The position numbers and the translations under genes were made by a program. Under the pieces are notes generated by a model that was not told the DNA's origin, searched no databases, and saw only the letters and a program-made list of their open reading frames with translations. Below, one piece after another: positions 8,098-13,682 of a stretch of 13,682 nt of DNA. Numbering within the stretch: position 1 is the stretch's first letter; every line of letters begins with the position of its first letter. Source of the DNA: JBIKVP01 sp044356745 (lineage in GTDB: Bacteria; Pseudomonadota; Alphaproteobacteria; Rhizobiales; Beijerinckiaceae); the NCBI GenBank assembly GCA_044356745.1, contig JBIKVP010000051.1, positions 1-13,682 of the forward strand, given 5' to 3'.

Positions 8098-8777
8098 AAT
8101 ACGCTTCCCTCCAATAATTTTTTTAATCGATCATTAAAAAAAATATCGTGCTCAAGAGGTTTGAAATAACGTTGTTTGTAAGGGGAAAATGCCGCTATCG
8201 CTAATGCCTCGCGTCTCACTTTTTCAAACAGAGTGTGATGGAAAAGGGTCAGAAGGCGCAAACTGTTTGTGACCCGCTGAATACTAAGCACGGGGTCAAG
8301 AGGAGCGCATCGATAAGATTGTGCGAAATAACGTTGAGCACGTATATCGGCTCCAAATTGCTCTAAGCGCGTTAGCCCCATAAGCCACCATAATCCCGCA
8401 TCGCATGGCCGATGTTCAATCATATTAAAAAGCCCACGTTGAAATGTATTTAAAAAAAGCGCTCGCCCCGTTGGATCAAGAATTGCGTAGGGTGACGTAG
8501 TGTCTGCAAAACGTGTCTGATAAAGGTTTCCTAGATGCAGAGACAAACGGTCACTACGCCAAAAGCGCATATCGTGATCTGCAATGAATGTTTTATTATT
8601 AAATATTAGTGCGTTAGGAGCAGGTGAGGGGTCAAGAACAACGCCATCAAAACGCACATAATTCACAAGAAAAGAGAAAGCTATTCCGCAAAGCATCACT
8701 CCGTAAGCAATGACACTCCAAAACAAGACTGTTCTCTTAAAAAATTTTTTGACAGTTGAGCTAAGCGCACTGTGCAT
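8094..8777 (-). CDS. Unknown bitopic membrane protein of EPS operon
   Basis: I do not recognise this 227-aa protein. It has a basic N-terminus (KKFFKR, 10-15), one membrane segment (about 17-38) and a remaining domain expected to lie in the periplasm. Residues about 115-160, including GLWWLMGLTRLEQFG and the following ALPLDP-like end (YRCAPLDP, 155-162), recall a single tetratricopeptide-type helical hairpin, but this is a weak resemblance. Cys125 and Cys157 could form a disulfide. Its ATG shares one base with the kinase stop (TAATG) and its stop overlaps the start of the priming transferase (ATGA). That tight coupling implies a stoichiometric part of the same machinery, perhaps a scaffold between kinase and transferase. 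Confidence 0.75.
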   Translation of the reverse strand: MHSALSSTVKKFFKRTVLFWSVIAYGVMLCGIAFSFLVNYVRFDGVVLDPSPAPNALIFNNKTFIADHDMRFWRSDRLSLHLGNLYQTRFADTTSPYAILDPTGRALFLNTFQRGLFNMIEHRPCDAGLWWLMGLTRLEQFGADIRAQRYFAQSYRCAPLDPVLSIQRVTNSLRLLTLFHHTLFEKVRREALAIAAFSPYKQRYFKPLEHDIFFNDRLKKLLEGSVL

Positions 8778-11173
8778 TAACCCACCTTGCGATAAGCTGG
8801 ATAAGATTTCAGGTAAGCATCACTGCGATAATAATCATAATAGCGTTGTGCATCCATATCGACGCTATTCAGAACAACACCTGCCAGTTTTGAGGTTGCA
8901 TCACGTGTCTCGCGTAGAGCTGTAATTACTGCTTCACGTGGTGTCATTTCCCAGCGTACAACGAGAAATGCTGCATCGCATGCATCCATAACCAGTCGGC
9001 CATCGACGACAGGCAATAAGGGCGGCACATCCATCACAATCACATCAAACTGATCGCGAACAATGTCAAGCAATTGCGTAAATGCGGGGGAAGCAAAGAG
9101 TTCGGCTGTGTGATCAGGAGTTTGTGCAGCAGATACGCCTAAAACATGTAACCCTGTTTCTGCATCAATCATTAATGCATCTTGCAAAGCAACCTGCCCT
9201 GCCAAAACTTCAACAATCCCGTAAACAGGACGCTGTCCACCTGTTAGTGGACTCATTGCTGCTGTTAGCGTCGGATTGCGTACATCTGCATCAATAAGCA
9301 GAGTGCGATCATGGTTTTTCGCGGTGTAATATGCAAGATTAGCCGCTGTTGTTGATTTTCCTTCATTAGGAAGCGCAGAAGCTAATGCAATTACACCGCC
9401 CCGCCCTGTTATACCTGTGCGCCTAAATGCAAAGCGCAACGAGCGTATACCTTCAGCATACATTGAGTGCGGTTGATGAATTGCTTGCTTGAGCATTGTT
9501 GGCAAAAGAGGTTGATTCTCCCCATTTAGCCCTTGGGGCAAGACGTCTTTGATACCCTTAAGTAAGTTGACCGAGACGTTTTTCTCAAATTTAATCAAAG
9601 GCAATGAAGCAAGATGCGCTAAGCGCAAGGTTAGCTCTACATCTTCGGGAGTACGAAAGCCTGTATTTAATCCTTCCATGAGGAAAGCAAGCGCACCGCC
9701 GAGGCCAAGACCGATCACAAGACCAGCTGCCAGAATTAACCCTCGTTTAGGCTGGCTTGGCGCAGAGGGCTCTGTCGCTAAACTCACGAGCCGCGCATCA
9801 GCTTGCTGCAAACTTTGTTGTTCGCTTGTTTCTTTAGAACGCTGCAAAAATGACTGAAATAGTGCCCGTGTCGCATCAGCATCACGCTCCAACTCTTTAA
9901 GGCGAATTCCTGCTTGATTACTATCCGCTGACACATTTTTCAACTCTGCCAAGTTTGCTTCATAGGCCTGTTGACGCTGTTTAGCTGTTTCAAGTTCGTT
10001 ACGCGCGGTTGCGACGATTCGCGCAATTTCTTCATTAATCTGGCGGCGTACATCTGATAATTCAGCGCGAATATTCACCACACGCGGGTGACGATCCCCA
10101 TATCGTGATAGTAACTCTGCCTCACGGCGTGTAAGATCTGCAGCTTGAGTACGTAAACCTTGAATCATCGGAGATGATTGAACTTCAGCAAAACTCGCAG
10201 CAGCCTGAACGCCAATACGCGCTGCTTCGCGCAGCTGATCATATTTAACCTGCGCTTCAGATGTGCGTGAACGAGCTGTTGCAAGCTCTTCATTCAATTT
10301 AGCAATCTGGCGCTCAGGTAAATATTCTCCTGCAACCTGCCCTACAAGATTATTCTCGCGTTTATAAAGCTCTACTGCTTCTTCAGCAGCCATCACTTGC
10401 TTACGCTGCTCTTCCAAACGATCATTGAGCCATGTGTTTGCACGCCGCGTCAACTCAGTTTTAGCCTCAATTTGCTGACTCAGATAAGTTTGCGCATATG
10501 TATTAGCAATATTTGCAGCTTTTGATGCTGAACGGGATGTGACTGAAATTTCAATAACATAAGTAAGCCCCACCCGTTTAATGAATGTAGATTTTTGCAA
10601 TGATTCTGCTGCTGCTTCGCGACGAGAAACCTCGTCACGCGCAAGTACCTCAGCTTCGGGTGGAGAAAAACGTAAGAAAGAGAGGAGTGAGCGCGATGCT
10701 GTAAATTCAGGATCCTGATCAAGAGAGAGAACACTTACAACTTTTTGCGCCAAGCTTGATGCTTGCAGAACTTCAACTTCACTTTCAATCGCAGCACTTT
10801 CACTGCCAACGCGCCCCACAACATCCTGTTGTTGCAAAATGTTACGTGCACGTGTGTCAAGTAAAACGGTTGAGGTGGCTGTATAACGTGTTGGAAGCAA
10901 AACGCTCAACAACAATGCAAGCAGAACCGCAACAACCGTACACGCTGCAACAACATTACGCCGACGTATAACGAGTTCTACAAGACGCTTAAGATAGGCT
11001 GTATCTGATGCCCAAGGATTAGTTGCACTCTCTTGTGGTTGCGCACTTTGCGCTTCTGTCATCAAGTTTTGTGAACGCAAGCCCTGCACCATCACATCGG
11101 GTGGAGAGGGATTGTGTTGATACGAATGCGGCTCACTGCGGATTAAACGCGGATTAATACTGGGCTTTAACAT
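8777..11173 (-). CDS. Wzz/Wzc-type polysaccharide co-polymerase and tyrosine autokinase
   Basis: A 798-aa inner-membrane protein that joins a chain-length determinant to a bacterial tyrosine kinase, controlling polymerisation and export of EPS. The Wzz part has a first membrane segment (about 73-96), a long coiled-coil periplasmic region, and a second membrane segment (about 478-500) after the PSQPKRG motif. The cytoplasmic BY-kinase has Walker A ALPNEGKST with Lys606, Walker A' LLIDADVRNPT with Asp628 and Asp630, Walker B VIVMDVPP with Asp715, and a C-terminal cluster of seven tyrosines in the last 22 residues, the autophosphorylation sites. ATG at 11173 is preferred, with GGTAGG upstream; a GTG at 11179 would add two residues but leaves little room for a binding site. 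It overlaps the end of the beta-barrel gene by 20 bases. No partner phosphatase (Wzb) is in the window. Confidence 0.94.
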   Translation of the reverse strand: MLKPSINPRLIRSEPHSYQHNPSPPDVMVQGLRSQNLMTEAQSAQPQESATNPWASDTAYLKRLVELVIRRRNVVAACTVVAVLLALLLSVLLPTRYTATSTVLLDTRARNILQQQDVVGRVGSESAAIESEVEVLQASSLAQKVVSVLSLDQDPEFTASRSLLSFLRFSPPEAEVLARDEVSRREAAAESLQKSTFIKRVGLTYVIEISVTSRSASKAANIANTYAQTYLSQQIEAKTELTRRANTWLNDRLEEQRKQVMAAEEAVELYKRENNLVGQVAGEYLPERQIAKLNEELATARSRTSEAQVKYDQLREAARIGVQAAASFAEVQSSPMIQGLRTQAADLTRREAELLSRYGDRHPRVVNIRAELSDVRRQINEEIARIVATARNELETAKQRQQAYEANLAELKNVSADSNQAGIRLKELERDADATRALFQSFLQRSKETSEQQSLQQADARLVSLATEPSAPSQPKRGLILAAGLVIGLGLGGALAFLMEGLNTGFRTPEDVELTLRLAHLASLPLIKFEKNVSVNLLKGIKDVLPQGLNGENQPLLPTMLKQAIHQPHSMYAEGIRSLRFAFRRTGITGRGGVIALASALPNEGKSTTAANLAYYTAKNHDRTLLIDADVRNPTLTAAMSPLTGGQRPVYGIVEVLAGQVALQDALMIDAETGLHVLGVSAAQTPDHTAELFASPAFTQLLDIVRDQFDVIVMDVPPLLPVVDGRLVMDACDAAFLVVRWEMTPREAVITALRETRDATSKLAGVVLNSVDMDAQRYYDYYRSDAYLKSYPAYRKVG

Positions 11174-12539
11174 AAACACCTACCAGATTTCGATTGTAGC
11201 TCTGGTCAGGAATGCCGTTGGTTTCACGCTGTTCGTAGCTGTAAGAAATCCCTGCCGAAAGCATACGATTGATAAGATAATCGGCCTGAACGGTGACAGA
11301 ACCTAAATTATCTTCACTTGTTGCGCCTGTATTATCATAAAATGTGTAACGTCCACCCAGCGACACGATAAGGTTGCGAAGCAGCTCATAATCAATACTT
11401 GCAAACGTTGATGTCGCAAGCTGTCCCGATGAGAACGTGCTCACACCATCTGTGATTTGACGATCAATACCTGCTCTCACCGTCATAAGAGGCGTTGGAT
11501 TCCAAGTTATCACAGCGTTAGCGGCAAGACCACTGCTAGAACGCAATAATGGATTACGATAATCTTGGCCAAGGTAACCCAGTCCGACTTGACCAGATAA
11601 AAGACGCGTTACTTCAAATTCGACGCCCCCTTGAATGTTGTAGCCTTCAGAGCCGCGATCATTGATGCCTACACCCTGATAATCGCGCCAGTTATATTGT
11701 GCTTGGAGAAAGGCACGATATCCAGGAGAGAATTCATAAAATGGACGAAATGAAACCGTTGAGATATCACCAGAACGAAAACGTTGATTAAAAATTTGGC
11801 CATTTGTGAGACCAACTGATTCGTAATCATTACGCTGAATGTTCACGCCCAAAGCATAACCAAAACGATTAAATGTCTGGTTGAGGGTCACATCACCTAA
11901 ATAACTATCATAAGGAGTTGGTGAAAATGCTTGAAAAACGGCATTGTTTGAACCGCGCGCCTCAAACAAACGCGCGGCACGAAGCGTTGTCACCAAATTC
12001 ATATTTTGAAGAATATCAAGACGATGCTTGAGTTGTGCGCCAAACTCATCACGATCTTCGCTTGATAAACGCCCATAACGGCTTATGTCTGCGCCAAGAT
12101 CAATCGCGAGCGCATGTGTTGGCCAATCTGATTGAATGGACAAGCGAGGTGACAGCACATAGCGCATGTCTTCTTCACGATTTGTGCGTGATGCATAAAC
12201 GTTCGAATCCCAAATTGCACTGCTAATCACTGATGGCAAAAAGACAAATGAACCCCAACGCACTCCCATTGGATCATAATCAGGGCGCGAGCGCCCTCTT
12301 ACCGGACCAATAGGCTCGACAGAAGGGATATCTGAAGCATTAGGCACAAATGCGTCTGTGCGCGGGGATGCAGGATTATTTTGGGTAATCGCATTGCGGC
12401 TACTGGTGTTAAGATCACGCGCAAGCGACACTTGTGCTTGTGCCGTTGACACAAACATTGTGCACAGTCCAGCGATCGTAACAGTGCTAACTGTCGAGCG
12501 AAGTGAATTGAATGGAAGAAACATAGGTCGCATCAACAT
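11154..12539 (-). CDS. Outer-membrane beta-barrel protein (BBP2-like) of EPS operon
   Basis: A 461-aa secreted protein. From ATG at 12539 (CAGG five bases upstream) it starts with a signal peptide ending STAQA, with cleavage likely after residue 35. An upstream TTG at 12566 would spoil the signal peptide and is not favoured. A Pro/Asn-rich linker follows, and from about residue 95 there is a long run of alternating amphipathic strands rich in aromatic residues, Gly, Asn and Asp, with periplasmic turns and arginines. It ends VYVKAQY, with an aromatic last residue as in the outer-membrane insertion signal. The pattern fits putative beta-barrel porins (BBP2 type) found beside EPS genes. It may form the export channel or anchor the polymer at the surface. 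No Wza-type lipoprotein is present. Channel function is inference. Confidence 0.82.
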   Translation of the reverse strand: MLMRPMFLPFNSLRSTVSTVTIAGLCTMFVSTAQAQVSLARDLNTSSRNAITQNNPASPRTDAFVPNASDIPSVEPIGPVRGRSRPDYDPMGVRWGSFVFLPSVISSAIWDSNVYASRTNREEDMRYVLSPRLSIQSDWPTHALAIDLGADISRYGRLSSEDRDEFGAQLKHRLDILQNMNLVTTLRAARLFEARGSNNAVFQAFSPTPYDSYLGDVTLNQTFNRFGYALGVNIQRNDYESVGLTNGQIFNQRFRSGDISTVSFRPFYEFSPGYRAFLQAQYNWRDYQGVGINDRGSEGYNIQGGVEFEVTRLLSGQVGLGYLGQDYRNPLLRSSSGLAANAVITWNPTPLMTVRAGIDRQITDGVSTFSSGQLATSTFASIDYELLRNLIVSLGGRYTFYDNTGATSEDNLGSVTVQADYLINRMLSAGISYSYEQRETNGIPDQSYNRNLVGVYVKAQY

Positions 12540-12562
12540 AAAAACCTGACTAATATCACATA

Positions 12563-13369
12563 TCAATTTGGGCTAATGGCGAGTGCACCACCTGAACCAA
12601 ATCCACTAGGAGAAAACGCAAACGGCTGCGCGAAACCGCCACCGCCTGACCCAAAACCACCCCCTCCTGCACCACCAGGCACTGCCGCTGTTGGAATATC
12701 ACCAAGAGCCGCAGCAAATGCATCACGACATCCGCCGTCTCCAACAGCAGAAAGCTCTCGGCTTACTTGTTGAATCATAGCGTTACCTGCAGCTGCATTG
12801 TTAGACTGAGATTGAAGTGCACGTGCCGCCTGTGCCAAACTTGCACCCAATATGTTTTTTTGATCAGGCAATGCATAAGGACATGCCTGAACAAGTGTTG
12901 AAGGGCCACTTGGCATCGATAATGCCGCATTTCTCAACTCATTTAACGCATCAGCGCCCGATTGGTTCGACAACAAACGATAAATAGATTGAATTGGCGC
13001 ATCCGCTTGAGATAGTGCCTGATTAAGAGCTTGCGCAGCATTAGGATCAATGTCCCCTCGCGCGCGCGCAAAACCTGAAGCCATTGCGGCACGCTGCGCT
13101 GGATTAGCACTATTCGCTAGAGCGACGAGAGCAGGCACGATCGTTGGATCAGCTTGAACGACAGATTGCACACGTTGAACCAATGTTGCACCACCACTTG
13201 GAAAGGGGGCAAGCAATTGTTGCGCAGGTGTTTGTGCAAACGCAGATTGAACGTAAACGGGAGACAATGAGACAGCCCCCAGCCCCGCAAGCAAAACTAC
13301 GACAGACACATTCTTCAAACGTAAAAGTCGACGAACGGCAAAAAGACGTGAAGGCAACATGAGCGACAT
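12563..13369 (-). CDS. Secreted Gly-rich protein of unknown function, first EPS gene
   Basis: I do not recognise this 268-aa protein. ATG at 13369 is preceded by GTAGGGA at a good distance. The signal peptide is basic (RLFAVRRLLRLK) with a hydrophobic core and cleavage likely after AFA at residue 45. The mature part has two regions: an Ala/Gln-rich, probably helical domain (about 46-225) with repeating motifs such as IVPALVALANSANPAQRAAM, and a Gly/Phe/Ser-rich tail (about 229-268). Cys163 and Cys214 may form a disulfide. The Gly-rich tail may be flexible or help surface association. As first gene of the operon, 23 bases before the beta-barrel start, it is probably a periplasmic or surface partner of that barrel. 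The helical domain loosely recalls armadillo/HEAT-like repeats, but this is only an impression. Confidence 0.78.
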   Translation of the reverse strand: MSLMLPSRLFAVRRLLRLKNVSVVVLLAGLGAVSLSPVYVQSAFAQTPAQQLLAPFPSGGATLVQRVQSVVQADPTIVPALVALANSANPAQRAAMASGFARARGDIDPNAAQALNQALSQADAPIQSIYRLLSNQSGADALNELRNAALSMPSGPSTLVQACPYALPDQKNILGASLAQAARALQSQSNNAAAGNAMIQQVSRELSAVGDGGCRDAFAAALGDIPTAAVPGGAGGGGFGSGGGGFAQPFAFSPSGFGSGGALAISPN

Positions 13370-13399
13370 TTAAAGTTCCCTACAATATTTTTGGTTAAA

Positions 13400-13420
13400 T
13401 GACCTGAGAGCATCAGGCCA
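13400..13420 (-). promoter_or_regulatory. Leader hairpin 2 of EPS operon
   Basis: CCTGA (13403-13407) and TCAGG (13413-13417) form a perfect stem around a five-base loop. Two more outer pairs (13400/13420 and 13401/13419) follow one mismatch. On the transcript it lies about 30 bases before the start codon of the first EPS gene and is followed by TTTAACC, not a clean U-tract. It may be a leader structure or an operator. Confidence 0.4.
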
Positions 13421-13440
13421 AAACTTCATACAGAAGTATT

Positions 13441-13456
13441 ACCCTATTCGTAGGGT
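13441..13456 (-). promoter_or_regulatory. Leader hairpin 1 of EPS operon, complementary to the ribosome binding site
   Basis: ACCCTA (13441-13446) and TAGGGT (13451-13456) form a perfect six-base-pair stem with a four-base loop. On the minus-strand transcript the first arm reads ACCCUAC. Its CCCUAC is fully complementary to GUAGGG (13383-13378), the ribosome binding site of the first EPS gene. Two exclusive pairings are thus possible: the local hairpin, leaving the site free, or a long-range pair hiding it. Whether the transcript starts far enough upstream to include this region is unknown. Confidence 0.4.
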
Positions 13457-13556
13457 TTGGCGCTCTGTTTATTGTATTTTCCTATGGAAGGCAACCAGTT
13501 ATGTCATGACTATATTTCGCACAGCGATGCATAAGGCGCGCATCTCATGGGAAGTT

Positions 13557-13568
13557 CAGTATATACTG
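13557..13568. promoter_or_regulatory. Perfect 12-bp palindrome upstream of EPS operon
   Basis: CAGTATATACTG reads the same on both strands. It lies about 190 bases before the first EPS gene, in the roughly 220-base gene-free stretch between that gene and the right IS. A second perfect palindrome, GTCATGAC, is at 13503-13510. Symmetric sites of this size are typical for dimeric regulators. No convincing -35/-10 pair was found in the stretch: TACAAT and TATAGT appear as -10 candidates on the minus strand without a good -35 at proper spacing. Confidence 0.35.
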
Positions 13569-13593
13569 CTTACCGCCAGAAAATTATTGTATA

Positions 13594-13617
13594 CCCCTCA
13601 CATTTGAAGAGTTGGTG
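13594..13617 (-). repeat. Terminal inverted repeat of right IS
   Basis: The reverse complement matches 96-119 at 18 of 24 positions, with a conserved CCAACTCTTCA box and GAGGGG tip. The transposase stop TGA (13600-13598) lies inside the repeat, directly against the GGGG tip, so the coding region uses nearly all of this end of the element. Confidence 0.72.
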
Positions 13618-13681
13618 TCTGAAGTATTTTGAAGTTATCGGATAGGCGGTCAACCCATAATCGTGCTTTTTGCGGAAAAGT
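13598..13681 (-). CDS. Transposase, C-terminal fragment (probably IS630 family)
   Basis: An open frame enters from the right edge and gives 27 codons before TGA. It includes ARLWVDRLSDNFKILQTP. A W-x-x-R-hydrophobic-x-D-N-F-x-I pattern close to the C-terminus is typical of IS630-family transposases. The frame ends within the terminal repeat. With the N-terminal fragment at the left edge, it gives the two ends of what may be the same protein, but the central catalytic part is outside the window, so intactness cannot be judged. Confidence 0.58.
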   Translation of the reverse strand, partial: TFPQKARLWVDRLSDNFKILQTPTLQM

Positions 13682-13682
13682 G

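Larger units (their letters stand above)
13592..13682 (-). mobile_element. Partial IS630/Tc1-like insertion sequence (3' end of transposase side)
   Basis: This is the left end of a second IS copy that continues beyond the right edge. It holds the last codons of a transposase on the minus strand and a terminal repeat starting with CCCC after TATA. Its repeat mirrors the one at 96-119, so it looks like the opposite end of the same kind of element. Both transposases are on the minus strand, so the two copies are directly oriented. If the window is a complete contig, its edges may simply be assembly breaks in a repeated IS. Confidence 0.62.

Noticed and set aside
12540..12566. TTG at 12566 as start of the beta-barrel protein
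   Set aside because: It would place about nine extra residues before a good signal peptide, while ATG at 12539 has a ribosome binding site at normal spacing.
12576..12773. Pro-rich 65-codon frame opposite the Gly-rich tail
   Set aside because: Gly codons (GGN) read antisense give Pro/Ala/Ser codons, so the frame is a by-product of the Gly-rich tail.
13484..13534. 16-codon frame beginning ATGGAAGGC on the plus strand
   Set aside because: No ribosome binding site, very short, and opposite in strand to the operon leader.

Overview
The window looks like alphaproteobacterial chromosome of moderate GC. The clues are a small-type purL (736 aa), a stand-alone TadE/TadG-like protein with a von Willebrand A domain, and an exopolysaccharide (EPS) locus with a Wzc-type kinase fused to its chain-length domain. 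The sequence does not fix genus or order.

Layout. Both edges run into what appears to be the same kind of insertion sequence, probably IS630/Tc1-like. The left edge holds the first 19 codons of a transposase on the minus strand (57 down to 1) and the inward inverted repeat. The right edge holds the last 27 codons of a transposase on the minus strand (stop at 13598) and the opposite inverted repeat. The elements are therefore in the same orientation and bracket about 13.5 kb. Between them are purL (minus, 202-2412), a divergent intergenic region with a good sigma-70-like promoter and a 9-bp-arm palindrome, the TadG-like gene (plus, 2625-4502), a shared bidirectional terminator (4527-4555), and a six-gene minus-strand EPS operon (13369 down to 4561).

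EPS operon, in transcription order: secreted Gly-rich protein of unknown function; outer-membrane beta-barrel protein; Wzz/Wzc-type tyrosine autokinase; unknown bitopic membrane protein; polyprenyl-phosphate glycosyl-1-phosphate transferase (priming enzyme, WcaJ/GumD type); AsmA-like protein. Genes overlap or sit within 36 bp of each other, which suggests one transcript with translational coupling. The priming enzyme would load the first sugar on undecaprenyl phosphate, the kinase would control polymerisation and export, and the beta-barrel and secreted proteins would act in the periplasm and outer membrane. No Wza, flippase, polymerase or further glycosyltransferase is in the window, so the pathway must be completed elsewhere or has been split by the IS.

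The most interesting points are the unusual gene set of the EPS operon (a beta-barrel in place of Wza, two orphan proteins, an AsmA-like tail gene), the operon leader, which contains two hairpins and a possible alternative pairing with the ribosome binding site, and the palindrome-rich promoter of the TadG-like gene. I found no tRNA, rRNA, CRISPR array or phage genes.
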